Positions 37,090 through 46,594 of a stretch of 64,000 nt of DNA are shown one piece after another. This DNA is from Rhodoferax potami (GTDB lineage: Bacteria; Pseudomonadota; Gammaproteobacteria; Burkholderiales; Burkholderiaceae_C). The stretch lies in assembly GCF_032193765.1 (NCBI RefSeq), contig NZ_JAVBIJ010000001.1, forward strand, positions 3,720,001 through 3,784,000. The letters are read 5' to 3'. The position numbers and the translations under genes are program-made. The notes beneath the pieces are model-generated. The model worked only from the letters and a program-made list of their open reading frames with translations, had not been told where the DNA came from and made no database searches. Position 1 is the stretch's first letter. The number at the start of each line of letters is the position of its first letter.

Positions 37090-39069
37090 GTGAAGTTCCC
37101 GAGTTTTTCGCTGCGCCAAACGCTGATGCTCGGGGTGGCCGCCGGCATTCTGTTGCCAGCCCTGTTCTTCGCCGGCTTTCAGGTCACCAGCAAGCTGGAG
37201 ACCGAGGTCGCACTGCGGGTCGAAGCCCCCCTCAAGCAATATGCCGACGTACTGTCGCGCGGCATGGCCGTGGCGGTGTGGAATCTGGACCGGGGTGTTG
37301 CGATCGAGCTTGTCGAAGCCGTGATGCGCAACCCCGACGTGGTGAGTGTGACCGTGACCGACGAGTTCGGCGAGCCCTTCGTCAAGCGTGGCGACGCCTC
37401 GGGCGATATCGACAACCAGCGGCAAGAAGAGCGCGAAATCACCTACAACGGCGCCCGGGTCGGCAACTTGAGCGTCACCATGTCCACCCTGCAGGTGCAG
37501 GCTGAGGCGCGTGATGAGTTGATGCGCTTCTCCGGTGCCTTGCTGCTGCAGGTCGCGCTGGCGTTTGCCTTTATTTGGCCCTTGTTCAGCAGCCGCATCG
37601 TGCAACCCATGCTGCGCCTGCGGGAAAGTGCCCTGCGCCTGGCCCGCGGGGATTTGTCCGAGTCGGTAGCCAGCCCCAAAAATGACGAAATGGGCCAGCT
37701 CTCCAACGCGCTCGACACCATGCGCATCGACCTCGGCGCACTACTCGGCGAGCGCGAGCAAAAAACACTGGCCCTTCAGCGCGAGCTCGAAGAGCGGGCC
37801 CGCACCGAGCAGGCGCTGCGCGACAGCCAGGCCAAATTTGCCGCGATTTTTGACGCCTCGCCAGTGGCGATGTCAGTGTCGACCATGGGCGAAGAGGTAC
37901 AGACCCTCGATGTCAACTCCGCGTGGGGCCGTGTGTTCGGCATGGACCGTGCCAGCGTGATCGGCACCAATGGCAAGCGGATGGGGATCTGGAAAGACCT
38001 GGAAGTGCGTAAACGCGCGCTGGAAACGCTGCGAGCTACCGGCGAACTGTCCAACTTTCAGGCGTGGATGAGACGCGGCTTGCATGGGGCCGAGATTTAT
38101 TGCGACTTGTCCGGCCGGGTGGTGTGGCTGGAGGGGCAGCAGGTGTTGATCATGGCGTTTGACGACATCACCGAACAGCACCGCTACGACGAAAACATCC
38201 TCCAGCTCAACGCCACCTTGGAGCACCGGGTCCAGGAGCGCACCCAGGAGCTGACCGATGCTTTGGGGCAACTGCGCGCCGCCCAGTCCGAGCTGGTGCG
38301 CGCCGAAAAAATGTCGGCCTTGGGCTCTCTGGTGGCCGGCATTGCCCACGAGCTGAACACCCCCATCGGCAATAGCCTCACCGTGGCCAGCACCCTGCAA
38401 GACCATGCTGACAACTTTGCGCAGAGCATGAGCAAAGGCTTGACCCGCAGCCGGCTGGACGAGTTCGTGGCCAACACCCAGCAAGGTGCCGGCATCTTGA
38501 TGCGCGGCCTGCAACATGCGGCAGAGCTGGTGGCCAGCTTCAAGCAAGTGGCGGTCGACCAGACCAGCCTGAACCGGCGCAATTTTGAGTTGCAGCACAC
38601 GGTGGCAGAGATTCTGCTGACGCTGGGGCCCACCATCCGCAAGTCACCGCACAAGGTGACCACCGATATCCCGCACGATGTCGAGCTCAACAGCTACCCC
38701 GGCCCCTTGGGGCAGGTGCTCACCAATTTGATGAATAACGCCCTGATCCACGCGTTCGACGACAACGGCCCGCCCGGCACCATCCAGATCACCGCCCGCC
38801 TGGACGGCGACAACCGGCTGGAACTGCTGGTCTCGGATAACGGGCGCGGCATACCGGCAGCGCACTTGGCGCGGGTTTTTGACCCGTTTTTCACCACCCG
38901 TCTGGGCCAAGGCGGCAGTGGTCTGGGGCTCAATATCGTCTACAACCTGGTGACCAAAACACTGGGTGGCACCATCGATGTGAGCAACCTGCCCGACTCG
39001 GGGGCATGCTTCCGCATCCGCATGCCGCTCGTGGCACCGGTGATCGCGCCGGACAGTGCCGCTGGGTAA
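37090..39069 (+). CDS. Membrane sensor histidine kinase, orphan
   Basis: 659 aa. TM1 about residues 10-30 (LMLGVAAGILLPALFFAG), a periplasmic sensor domain with VAVWNLDRGVAIELVEAV, TM2 near 160-180, HAMP, a PAS domain (FAAIFDASPVAMSVS), a coiled coil, then the phosphoacceptor His in SLVAGIAHELNTPIGNS and the ATPase boxes N (LMNNALIHAF), G1 (VSDNGRGIP), F and G2 (GGSGLGLNIVYNL). GTG 37090 is the likely start, with GGAAAGG upstream; TTG 37060 is also open. No response regulator is adjacent. Confidence 0.85.
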   Translation: MKFPSFSLRQTLMLGVAAGILLPALFFAGFQVTSKLETEVALRVEAPLKQYADVLSRGMAVAVWNLDRGVAIELVEAVMRNPDVVSVTVTDEFGEPFVKRGDASGDIDNQRQEEREITYNGARVGNLSVTMSTLQVQAEARDELMRFSGALLLQVALAFAFIWPLFSSRIVQPMLRLRESALRLARGDLSESVASPKNDEMGQLSNALDTMRIDLGALLGEREQKTLALQRELEERARTEQALRDSQAKFAAIFDASPVAMSVSTMGEEVQTLDVNSAWGRVFGMDRASVIGTNGKRMGIWKDLEVRKRALETLRATGELSNFQAWMRRGLHGAEIYCDLSGRVVWLEGQQVLIMAFDDITEQHRYDENILQLNATLEHRVQERTQELTDALGQLRAAQSELVRAEKMSALGSLVAGIAHELNTPIGNSLTVASTLQDHADNFAQSMSKGLTRSRLDEFVANTQQGAGILMRGLQHAAELVASFKQVAVDQTSLNRRNFELQHTVAEILLTLGPTIRKSPHKVTTDIPHDVELNSYPGPLGQVLTNLMNNALIHAFDDNGPPGTIQITARLDGDNRLELLVSDNGRGIPAAHLARVFDPFFTTRLGQGGSGLGLNIVYNLVTKTLGGTIDVSNLPDSGACFRIRMPLVAPVIAPDSAAG

Positions 39070-39078
39070 GATGGAGTG

Positions 39079-39915
39079 ATGCACCCTCCCTCCCGTTTCT
39101 GGGCTGACTGGACCAGCCCGCAATTCGACGCCGCCCGCACCGCCGGCACGCTGGATCGCCTGATTGCCGTGTTACCCGTAGCCGCTACCGAGCAGCATGG
39201 TCCGCATCTGCCGTTGCAGGTGGACAGCGCGCTGGTTGATGGCGTGGTAGCGCATGCGCTACCCCATATCGCCCCCGATGTTCCCGCCCTGTTTTTGCCC
39301 ACCCAAGTCGTGGGGTACAGCCCTGAACACGCGGAGTTCGCCGGCACCCTGACCTTCAAGGCCGAAACCGTGATCCGCATCTGGACCGAGATCGGCGAAT
39401 GCGTGGCCGCCACCGGGGTGAAACGCATGGTGCTGTTTAACAGCCACGGCGGCCAGGTAGGGCTGATGGATGTGGTGGCGCGTGACCTGCGCGCCCGCCT
39501 CGGCATGTTGGTCTACAGCGTCAACTGGTTTGGCTTGCCCCTGACCGCACCCGATGGCAGCGATGTGAATGCGCTCTTCAGCGCCCATGAGCACCGGTTT
39601 GGCATCCATGCCGGTGACGTCGAAACCTCGATGATGCTCGCCCTGCGCCCTGACCTGGTAGACATGGCGCAAGCAGAAAACTTTGCCTCGACTTCTGAAG
39701 ACCGTGCCAAGGCCTTTCCTATTCTTGGCAATGGCAAGAGCGCCAAGCTGGGCTGGCAAATGCAGGACTACAACCCCGCAGGCGCTGTCGGCAACGCGGC
39801 GGCTGCTACAGCAGCCAAGGGCGAGGCGGTTTTGTCTGCCGCAGGCCGCGCACTTGCGGGCTTATTGGCCGAGATCCATGCACTGCCCGGCGACACTTTG
39901 AGGTCGCTGGCTTAG
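39079..39915 (+). CDS. Creatininase-family amidohydrolase
   Basis: 278 aa metal-dependent hydrolase fold. Metal-binding motifs: PVAATEQHGPHLPLQVDS (Glu and His) and VLFNSHGGQVGL (His); the later GIHAGDVETSMML is typical too. Members act on cyclic amides such as creatinine or in riboflavin and cofactor pathways; the substrate is not evident. ATG 39079 follows the kinase stop by nine bases, so they may be co-transcribed. Confidence 0.85.
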   Translation: MHPPSRFWADWTSPQFDAARTAGTLDRLIAVLPVAATEQHGPHLPLQVDSALVDGVVAHALPHIAPDVPALFLPTQVVGYSPEHAEFAGTLTFKAETVIRIWTEIGECVAATGVKRMVLFNSHGGQVGLMDVVARDLRARLGMLVYSVNWFGLPLTAPDGSDVNALFSAHEHRFGIHAGDVETSMMLALRPDLVDMAQAENFASTSEDRAKAFPILGNGKSAKLGWQMQDYNPAGAVGNAAAATAAKGEAVLSAAGRALAGLLAEIHALPGDTLRSLA

Positions 39916-39916
39916 C

Positions 39917-40939
39917 TCAGTCGGCTGGGGTGCACAGGCGGGTACCCGCCTCGCCACGGCGCCAGCACGGTGTGGCGCGGGTCGGGTCCGGGGTGGGAAT
40001 GCCCTGCAGGTCAATATTGACAGCCCGGGTCTCAAAGGCCTGCACACCCTGTGCGCTCAGGCGCAGCTTCAGCACCCACGCGCGGCGCTGGTCGTCGTTG
40101 TCGGTTTCCTTCATCACAAAGTTGCCCACGCTGTAGACGATGGGTTTGCCTTGGTGGTAGTCAATGTCCTGGGTGACATGCGGGTGGCCGCCAATCACCG
40201 CGTCCGCACCCGCATCCACCATGCGGCGGGCCAAGGTGCGTTGGCGGCTGTTGGCTACCAGTTCGTTTTCCCATCCCCAGTGCATGACGGGAATCACCAA
40301 ATCCGCGCGGTGCACCGCACGGGCGGCGCGAATGTCGGCCACCACCTGCTCGTCTTCGCTCCAGGCGATGCCCGGGGCGTCAAAGTCCGCTTCAAAACTG
40401 CGCGGCATGAACTCGTTGTAGCTCAGTAGCGCAATCCGCAAGCCCTTGCGCTCCAGGATCAGCGGCGCGTGGGCCTCTTTCAGGTTGCGGCCACCACCAA
40501 AGTACTGCAGCCCGGCGGCCGGCAGCAGGGTGAGCATTTCGGCAAATGCTTCGCGGCCATAGTCGCCCGAGTGGTTGTTGGCCAGGGCCAGCGCATCGAA
40601 GTGGCGCTTGAGCACTGGCAAGGTCCGCGGGTGGGCCCGGAAGGTGAAGTTTTTGTCGCCCGCCGAGCCGGTGGTCGCCACTACGCACTCGAGGTTGCCA
40701 ATGCGGATATCCGCCTTCGCAAAAAAGTCCCGGAAGCCGCCGAACGGGTCTTCGCCCCGCTCGATCATGGCGCCCGCCACATCGTCAAGCACGATGTCTC
40801 CGGCAAACACCAGCGTCACCCAGCCCGACTCGTTGTGGGCTGGTGGCACCGGCTGGGCCACGGCTGCGCTGTGGCCCAACAGGGCGATAGTGCCTGCGAG
40901 CAGCAGGCCGAGCACGTGGTTGAGGGTGGGGCGCTTCAT
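39917..40939 (-). CDS. CapA-family periplasmic metallophosphoesterase-like protein
   Basis: 340 aa. A signal peptide spans residues 1-28 (LGLLLAGTIALLGHSAAVAQ). CapA motifs: LVFAGDIVLDD, IGNLECVV, DALALANNHSGDYG and VIGGHPHVTQD (His-rich metal ligands). CapA/PgsA proteins take part in poly-gamma-glutamate production; without capB/capC nearby the role here is open. Start ATG 40939 overlaps the preceding gene's stop by four bases. Confidence 0.85.
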   Translation of the reverse strand: MKRPTLNHVLGLLLAGTIALLGHSAAVAQPVPPAHNESGWVTLVFAGDIVLDDVAGAMIERGEDPFGGFRDFFAKADIRIGNLECVVATTGSAGDKNFTFRAHPRTLPVLKRHFDALALANNHSGDYGREAFAEMLTLLPAAGLQYFGGGRNLKEAHAPLILERKGLRIALLSYNEFMPRSFEADFDAPGIAWSEDEQVVADIRAARAVHRADLVIPVMHWGWENELVANSRQRTLARRMVDAGADAVIGGHPHVTQDIDYHQGKPIVYSVGNFVMKETDNDDQRRAWVLKLRLSAQGVQAFETRAVNIDLQGIPTPDPTRATPCWRRGEAGTRLCTPAD

Positions 40940-41340
40940 GGTTGCACCCCGTGCAGTACACACTCGTATTGCAGTTCCCGCTCGACGGGGCCTGCATACA
41001 CAAACTGTTTGCCGGTCAGCCGTTGCCCACCCGGCGCCGCAGTGAACGGCGGGAAATAGCTGGCCTGCTGCACCAGCACCGGCTGGGTAAGGGTATCGAG
41101 GTAGGCATAGGTTTTGATGTATTCCGGCTGCGCGCCACGGCCCACCACCACCGCCTTGAAGAAAAAGCGCCCGCCCACATCGACCGATGCGACCGGGTAT
41201 GGGTCGTCCACGGGCGTGGCCTCCAGGGTTTGGGTACTGCCAGCGTAGGTGAGCTCACAGCGGAGCAAGGGGCTGGCGTGCAGGGTAGTGGCGCACATCA
41301 GTGCGGCACAGGCCAACAGGCGAAAGGTTAAACACAGCAT
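40936..41340 (-). CDS. Exported hypothetical protein
   Basis: 134 aa. Signal peptide MLCLTFRLLACAALMCATTLHA with cleavage near HAS. The mature part is beta-rich, with two cysteines (LRCELTY near the start, YECVLHG near the end) that could form a disulfide. No family recognised. Coupled (ATGA) to the CapA-like gene, suggesting a joint periplasmic role. Confidence 0.7.
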   Translation of the reverse strand: MLCLTFRLLACAALMCATTLHASPLLRCELTYAGSTQTLEATPVDDPYPVASVDVGGRFFFKAVVVGRGAQPEYIKTYAYLDTLTQPVLVQQASYFPPFTAAPGGQRLTGKQFVYAGPVERELQYECVLHGVQP

Positions 41341-41383
41341 GCGCAGATTGTGCCGGTGATAGGCCCCGGTTGGGCCGCGGCCG

Positions 41384-41737
41384 CTAGCGGATGCCGCGTA
41401 TATACCGGTGCCCGCCCGCATCGGCTGCGCCCAGCAGCGAGTCGGATGCACCGGGCAGCGGCGCAGGGCGGGTGTTGCCCCCCAGCATGCCGAACAACTT
41501 GTCGCGGCTGGTCGCGCGGTGGGGATGCTGCGGCTCCATGGCGAGCTCCAGTTTGGCGGCCCACTCGCCGAGGTCGGCATGGCCGTCGTCTTTAGCGGCG
41601 GCGCGCGCAAAGCGGATGATTTCAGCGGCGTACTCGGTGTTGCTGGCCATCCACTCGGTATCGGTCACCCGGCCGGTTTTGCGGCGCAGCAGCACGTGCA
41701 AATGGGCGGCAATCGCCAGTTTTTCGCTGTTCAACAT
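41384..41737 (-). CDS. Hypothetical protein
   Basis: 117 aa soluble protein starting MLNSEKLAIAAHLHVLLRRKTG, helical in the first 75 residues, then a Pro/Gly-rich tail. AAGGAG lies six bases upstream of ATG 41737. No family recognised. Confidence 0.65.
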   Translation of the reverse strand: MLNSEKLAIAAHLHVLLRRKTGRVTDTEWMASNTEYAAEIIRFARAAAKDDGHADLGEWAAKLELAMEPQHPHRATSRDKLFGMLGGNTRPAPLPGASDSLLGAADAGGHRYIRGIR

Positions 41738-41789
41738 GCAACACTCCTTGGCAGCCGCTGGCGGCCGCAACCTGTTTCAAATCACTCCA

Positions 41790-43256
41790 TCAACCCCCGA
41801 TGTGCTCGCGGTGTTGCGACACATCCAGGCCCACCAGTTCCGCGTTGTCATCGACCCGCAGGCCCACAATCACCTTGGTCAGCCACAGCAGCGCAAAGCT
41901 CATGGCGCCGCTGTAGACCACCACCACAACCGCGCCCAGCGCCTGGGTGGCCACACTGCCGGTCACGCCAGAAATGCCCTTGCTGGCAAACACCCCGGTG
42001 AGCAAGGACCCCACGATGCCGCCTATGCCGTGCACCCCAAATACATCCAGTGAGTCGTCAGCATTGAGCATGCGCTTCAGGCCGGTCGCGCCCCAGTAGC
42101 AGGTCACCCCCGCCACCAAACCGATGATCACCGCCGCGCTGGGCGACACAAAACCTGCCGCCGGGGTGATCGCCACTAGCCCTGCCACCAAGCCGGAGCA
42201 CAGCCCCAGTAAAGAGGGGCGCCCGCGCATGACCCATTCACCCAGCATCCAACTCATGGCACCGGCGGATGCCGCAAGGTGCGTAACCGCCATGGCCAAG
42301 CCCGCCCGCCCATCGGCCGCCACCGCCGAGCCGGCATTGAAGCCGAACCAGCCCACCCACAGCAGGCCTGCGCCTACCATGGTCAGGCCCAGGTTGAAAG
42401 GCTCAAACGGCTCTTTGCCATAGCCCTTGCGGGCGCCCAGCATGTAGGCGCACACCAAACCCGAAACGCCCGCATTGATGTGCACCACGGCACCGCCTGC
42501 AAAGTCGAGCACGCCCATTTGCACCAGCCAGCCGCCCGGCTCCCACACCCAGTGGGCAATCGGGGCGTACACCACCACCGACCACATGCCAATAAACAGC
42601 AGCATGGCCGAGAAGCGCATCCGCTCGACCAGCGCGCCCACAATCAGCGCCCCGGTGATGATGAAAAAGGTGAGCTGAAACATCGCATACACCGACTCTG
42701 GGATATTGGGCGCCACATGGCTCACCGCCACCAAGCCCGCCTCTTTGAGGTAGCCCAGCCCGCTGAACCACATCCGCTCGGTCCCGCCCAGCCAGGCCGT
42801 GCCCGGCGTAAAGGCCAGCGAGTAGCCCACTGCAAACCAGAGCAGGCTCAGCAGGGCTGCCACCGCCACCACACTCGCCATGGTGTTGATGACACTCTTT
42901 TTGCGCACCATGCCGCCATAAAACAAGGCAATACCGGGCAGCGTCATCAGCAACACCAGCGCGGTGCTGGTCATCATCCAAGCCGTGTCTGCGGCGTTGA
43001 TGCTGTCTTGTTTGGCCAGAAACGGTTTGGTCGGCGCTGGCGATACCGGTGCCGATGCAGGCTCTGGAGTCGGGGCTGTTGCCGGTGCTGGCGCGGCAAC
43101 CGCAGCCGGGGCCGGGTCAGGTGCAACCACCGCTGCAACTGGCGCGGCCTCGGTAACAGTGCCGCTGGCGGGCGTTTGTGCTTGGGTATTGAGCGACCAG
43201 CTCAGCACGACGATGCCCATCCATAGCGCTAGGGAGGGCAGACCTTTTTGGTGCAT
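41790..43256 (-). CDS. amt: Ammonium transporter (Amt/AmtB)
   Basis: 488 aa. A signal peptide (LPSLALWMGIVVLSWSLNTQAQ) is followed by an Ala/Pro/Val/Thr-rich segment to about residue 75, then eleven membrane spans with the family blocks LVLLMTLPGIALFYGGMVR, DFAGGAVVHINAG and FGVHGIGGIVGSLLTG. It conducts ammonium/ammonia across the inner membrane. Start ATG 43256 with AGAGGAA upstream. The usual partner glnK (PII) is not adjacent. Confidence 0.93.
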   Translation of the reverse strand: MHQKGLPSLALWMGIVVLSWSLNTQAQTPASGTVTEAAPVAAVVAPDPAPAAVAAPAPATAPTPEPASAPVSPAPTKPFLAKQDSINAADTAWMMTSTALVLLMTLPGIALFYGGMVRKKSVINTMASVVAVAALLSLLWFAVGYSLAFTPGTAWLGGTERMWFSGLGYLKEAGLVAVSHVAPNIPESVYAMFQLTFFIITGALIVGALVERMRFSAMLLFIGMWSVVVYAPIAHWVWEPGGWLVQMGVLDFAGGAVVHINAGVSGLVCAYMLGARKGYGKEPFEPFNLGLTMVGAGLLWVGWFGFNAGSAVAADGRAGLAMAVTHLAASAGAMSWMLGEWVMRGRPSLLGLCSGLVAGLVAITPAAGFVSPSAAVIIGLVAGVTCYWGATGLKRMLNADDSLDVFGVHGIGGIVGSLLTGVFASKGISGVTGSVATQALGAVVVVVYSGAMSFALLWLTKVIVGLRVDDNAELVGLDVSQHREHIGG

Positions 43257-43350
43257 TGTGTTCCTCTGTGTTTTCCAACACAGGTCACAAAGCACGAGCT
43301 ATGCCAGAGGCGCCAAGGGCGTCTTCTTTAGCGACGCGAGCGCGACACCC

Positions 43351-44019
43351 TCAGGAGTAAGTCACCCAATCCGCGTGGGCTGCGTCATCCAGGTGGGGCA
43401 GGGTGTTGTAGGTCACCAGCATGTGGCGCTTGGGCGTGTAGGCCAGCTCGGTTACAGAGCTGTTGCGGATGCGCAGGTTCAGCTCAATCGTGGTTTCGGG
43501 CGTGGTGCCCAAAACATGCCCCACAGCGGTGGAGATAGGCCCGCCACTGCTGACGATCAGCACATTGCCGGTGTGCGACTTGCGCACATGCTCCAGCGCG
43601 CTGGTTACCCCGCGCACAAAGTCGTCGTAGCTGGGCATGCCCTGCGGGCTGACCACCCCATTCATCCACTGCGTCAGGCCGTCGCGCAGCAGCCGGAAAT
43701 GGTGGCGGTACATCTCGGGCGTGTCGGGTTTTTCGAGGGGCGTGGGGTGAATCGCTTTGATCACCGCCTCGCTGTCGTATTCATTCAGGCCCGGCCACTC
43801 AAGGGGCTGGTGTGTGAGCCCCGCGCCTTGGGCAATACCCGCCCAAGTCTGGGCGTGGCGCTTGAGTGTGCCGGTGATTACCGCGTCAAACTGCAAGCCC
43901 TTGCCCGCAAAGTACTCCCCCAGCCGCACGCTCTGCCGGTGGCCGAGCTCGCTCAGGTTGTCGTAATCAGCCGCCCCGAAAGAGGCCTGCCCGTGGCGCA
44001 CCAAATAAAGATTTCCCAT
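43351..44019 (-). CDS. Histidine phosphatase (phosphoglycerate mutase-like)
   Basis: 222 aa. Active-site motif YLVRHGQASFG at residues 5-15 and the second histidine near VSSGGPISTAVGHVL, where the usual SHGG reads SSGG; the typical second His appears replaced by Ser, so activity may be altered. The Glu/Asp region is NEYDSEAV. Substrate unknown. Confidence 0.82.
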   Translation of the reverse strand: MGNLYLVRHGQASFGAADYDNLSELGHRQSVRLGEYFAGKGLQFDAVITGTLKRHAQTWAGIAQGAGLTHQPLEWPGLNEYDSEAVIKAIHPTPLEKPDTPEMYRHHFRLLRDGLTQWMNGVVSPQGMPSYDDFVRGVTSALEHVRKSHTGNVLIVSSGGPISTAVGHVLGTTPETTIELNLRIRNSSVTELAYTPKRHMLVTYNTLPHLDDAAHADWVTYS

Positions 44020-44063
44020 GGGAAGGATTTAAGCCCAATCGGCACTTGGCGCTTGTTAAATGT

Positions 44064-44089
44064 GCGACAGCAGCTATGAAATTAGGAGC
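44064..44089. repeat. Dispersed palindromic repeat, copy F
   Basis: GCGACAGCAGCTATGAAATT followed by AGGAGC, in the gap between the phosphatase and J-domain genes. Confidence 0.55.
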
Positions 44090-44166
44090 GCTATGCCTGT
44101 GGCTGGTTCGCGGTGCTATGTAGGGCAGTGCACAAACAAACGTGCTGTAACGGCGTTCAATGGCTG

Positions 44167-44496
44167 ATGCCCAAGCTATCTCTTTACGAAACCCTGGAAG
44201 TCAGCCCGCAGGCCAGCCCCTCGGTGATCCGCGCGGCCTACCGCTGCTTGGCCCAGCAACACCACCCGGACAAACACCTGAACTCCGACGCCGCCGGGCA
44301 GCGCTTGGCGATGATCAATTTCGCGTATTCGGTGTTGGCGGACCCGGTGAAGCGGCGGGGCTATGACATCCGAGAGGGGATTGATGCTGCGTTTGTGGAG
44401 CGACGGGGGCTGGATGTGAGGCCCCGGATTCACCATGCGCCGGATTCTGCGGGTGGTGTCACTTGCCGGCCGTTTGCTTTTCGGCCTTTGGTTTAG
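44167..44496 (+). CDS. J-domain (DnaJ N-terminal) protein
   Basis: 109 aa. The J domain occupies residues 4-70: LYETLEVSPQASPSVIRAAY, then QQHHPDKH with the essential HPD, then AYSVLADPVKRRGYD. No zinc-finger or C-terminal substrate domain, so a specialised co-chaperone. ATG 44167 is chosen because J domains start close to it. Confidence 0.85.
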   Translation: MPKLSLYETLEVSPQASPSVIRAAYRCLAQQHHPDKHLNSDAAGQRLAMINFAYSVLADPVKRRGYDIREGIDAAFVERRGLDVRPRIHHAPDSAGGVTCRPFAFRPLV

Positions 44497-44534
44497 GGGA
44501 GACTCTTGGCACGCTCACTGCCAGGTTTTGACTG

Positions 44535-45227
44535 TTAACCGGGGGGGTAGACGTGATCTTTGGTGATCTCGACCATGGGGCCTGGATTCGATTGAACAGC
44601 TTTGAGGCGGAAGCGTTGCGTTCCGGGTCCGCCATCGGCATCGGTGTAGTCGATACGCATGATCGTGAGGTCGTTCGCTACGCCAGTTGTGTATTCAAAC
44701 TCAAAAGACTGAGATTCCCCGCGAGCGATGGATCCCAGTCGGGTTAATGTAGAAAGCTTAAGCGGTGGATCAAAAGTGAAGAGTACATCTGTTGCGGTGC
44801 TTCCAACGTTCTTTATGTTGGACGTGTACCTGACAGTTGCAGACCAGAAAGCACCCGGATCGGAAACGATGAACTTTGGCTGGGCAGCCTGACGCTTGTC
44901 TTCCCGTGCTGCTCGAAGCGCTTCCAATTCAGCATCTACTTGCCGCCGAGTCACTTCCACCAGTTCGCGTTGCTGGTTTACCGAGTTTCGCAATTCTTCT
45001 GCCTGCAGCTCAAGCGCCTTCGTATTCAGGCGCAGTTCGTCGCCTTGCTGCATAAAGCCGAGGACAAGCCACAAGAAGGCCACTGGAGAGAAGAAGCCAG
45101 CGAAAACGTCTCCCCATTCGTTCATCTTTGTTGGTCTTGCGTCTGGCGTGGCGATGACTATCCAAGCCCCTAAGGCAAGCCAGGTGATGGTCAGAACGAC
45201 ACCGAGGAGGAATTTGCTGTCTCGCAT
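44535..45227 (-). CDS. Membrane-anchored coiled-coil hypothetical protein
   Basis: 230 aa. Two hydrophobic segments (residues 7-26 and 43-60), a coiled coil from about 62 to 112 (LRLNTKALELQAEELRNSVN), then a cytoplasmic beta-rich domain with SIARGESQSFEFEYTT. Probably a two-span inner-membrane protein with a large soluble tail; function unknown. Confidence 0.65.
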   Translation of the reverse strand: MRDSKFLLGVVLTITWLALGAWIVIATPDARPTKMNEWGDVFAGFFSPVAFLWLVLGFMQQGDELRLNTKALELQAEELRNSVNQQRELVEVTRRQVDAELEALRAAREDKRQAAQPKFIVSDPGAFWSATVRYTSNIKNVGSTATDVLFTFDPPLKLSTLTRLGSIARGESQSFEFEYTTGVANDLTIMRIDYTDADGGPGTQRFRLKAVQSNPGPMVEITKDHVYPPG

Positions 45228-45597
45228 GGGAGGATGATGGCGCCTAACGAGGCAGTAGAAAGCTTGTGCTTGAGTGGATGTTTAAATTCGATTTTTTTCA
45301 GTGTACTGGCTGCTGTGCAGTCGATTAACAAGCCCTGAAACCCTGCAAAACTGTTCATCAGCGTCTTAATTCAATGTGGGTTCATCGTAATGTCAGTTTG
45401 CTGGGAGATTGGTTTGATGTGAGTGGTTTCTCATTTCGCGTGAATGGACTACAAAAACACTTGCCGACCTCCCTAACTCAAACCTAAAAAACGGCGTTGA
45501 CAAGCTAAATGGCACGCTCGCGTTATTTGCACTTAAATTATGCAGACGCTAATGCAAAAAGCGCCAATAGCCCGCATAAAAAAAGCGCCAGCAGCTA
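45228..45597. other. Gene-free 370-base stretch
   Basis: AT-richer than its surroundings with no convincing ORF. It has a TTGACA at 45497-45502 without a good -10 box at usual spacing, and a direct repeat AAAAAGCGCCA at 45556-45566 and 45580-45590. Nothing else is supported. Confidence 0.5.
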
Positions 45598-45610
45598 TCA
45601 ATTTCGCAGC
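45585..45610. repeat. Dispersed palindromic repeat, copy G
   Basis: GCGCCAGCAGCTATCAATTT then CGCAGC; overlaps the last codons of the dehydratase gene and supplies its stop region. Confidence 0.55.
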
Positions 45611-46569
45611 ACCCCGGCAAACACCGCCGAGTCCACATTCCCCCCGCACAGCGTAATCCCCACCGTCTGCCCTTGTAGGCCCTCGCGCTCTTGCATCGCT
45701 GCGGCGAAGCTGGCGGCACCGGCACCTTCGGCTACGTTGTGGGTGCAAGCGAAGATGTCGCGCATGGCTTGGGCGACTTCGGTGTCGGTCACTTGCACGA
45801 GGTGGTCGATGGCGCCCATCAATATCTCCAGCGCCTCAGGGTCGGCGACGCGGCAGGCCATGCCGTCGGCCAGTTGGGTGGTCACGGGCGCCTCCACCAC
45901 TTTGCCGGCTGCGAATGAATCGGCATAGGTGGTGGCGTGTGCGCTCACCACGCCCACGATGCGGGCCCGGTGGCCCAGTGCGCGTTTGGCAGCCACAGCG
46001 CTGCAGGCGCCTGAGCCTTGGCCGATGGGCACATAGATCACGTCCAACTCCGGCGCGGCCTTGAGCAGTTCCCACCAGTAGGTGGCTACGCCGCGCAGCA
46101 GGTCGGGGTGGAAGCTGGGCACCATGTGGGCGCCACGGTCTTGGGCGAGTTGGATGGCGAACTCGCGGCTCTCTTGAAAGTCGGTGCCATGCTCGATGAG
46201 GGTGACGCCCAGTGCGCGCATGGCGGCGTTCTTTTCTACCGAGTTGCCGCGCGGGACCACAATGGTGCAGGGCACGCCGTGCGCGCGCGCGGCCCAGCCC
46301 ACGCTTTGGCCGTGGTTGCCGCGCGTGGCGCCCACCACTTCGGCGGGCATGGTGCCGCGCTGGGCCAGCTGGTCAAAGTAGGTCAGGCCGCCGCGGATTT
46401 TGAAAGCGCCCACCGGCGTGTGGTTCTCGTGCTTGAACCAGCAGGTGGCGCCCAGCAGGCTGGAGAGCTGGCCCCAGCGGTACTGCGGCGTGGGGCCGAA
46501 TTCGCGGTACACCACCTGGGCCGCAGCTTCGATGTCTTGCAGGGTGGGGAGCAGGGCGTTGGCAGTCAT
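45598..46569 (-). CDS. PLP-dependent threonine/serine dehydratase-like enzyme
   Basis: 323 aa fold-type II PLP enzyme. The Schiff-base lysine lies in PVGAFKIRGGL (Lys about residue 53), the phosphate loop is GQGSGACSAV and SLL-type residues follow; the C-terminal cap is CGGNVDS. No regulatory ACT domain is present, so the catabolic type. It removes ammonia from hydroxyamino acids such as threonine or serine. Start ATG 46569. Last gene of the eight-gene operon. Confidence 0.85.
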   Translation of the reverse strand: MTANALLPTLQDIEAAAQVVYREFGPTPQYRWGQLSSLLGATCWFKHENHTPVGAFKIRGGLTYFDQLAQRGTMPAEVVGATRGNHGQSVGWAARAHGVPCTIVVPRGNSVEKNAAMRALGVTLIEHGTDFQESREFAIQLAQDRGAHMVPSFHPDLLRGVATYWWELLKAAPELDVIYVPIGQGSGACSAVAAKRALGHRARIVGVVSAHATTYADSFAAGKVVEAPVTTQLADGMACRVADPEALEILMGAIDHLVQVTDTEVAQAMRDIFACTHNVAEGAGAASFAAAMQEREGLQGQTVGITLCGGNVDSAVFAGVLRN

Positions 46570-46594
46570 GGTGGGTCCTGAAGCAGTGTGAAAT

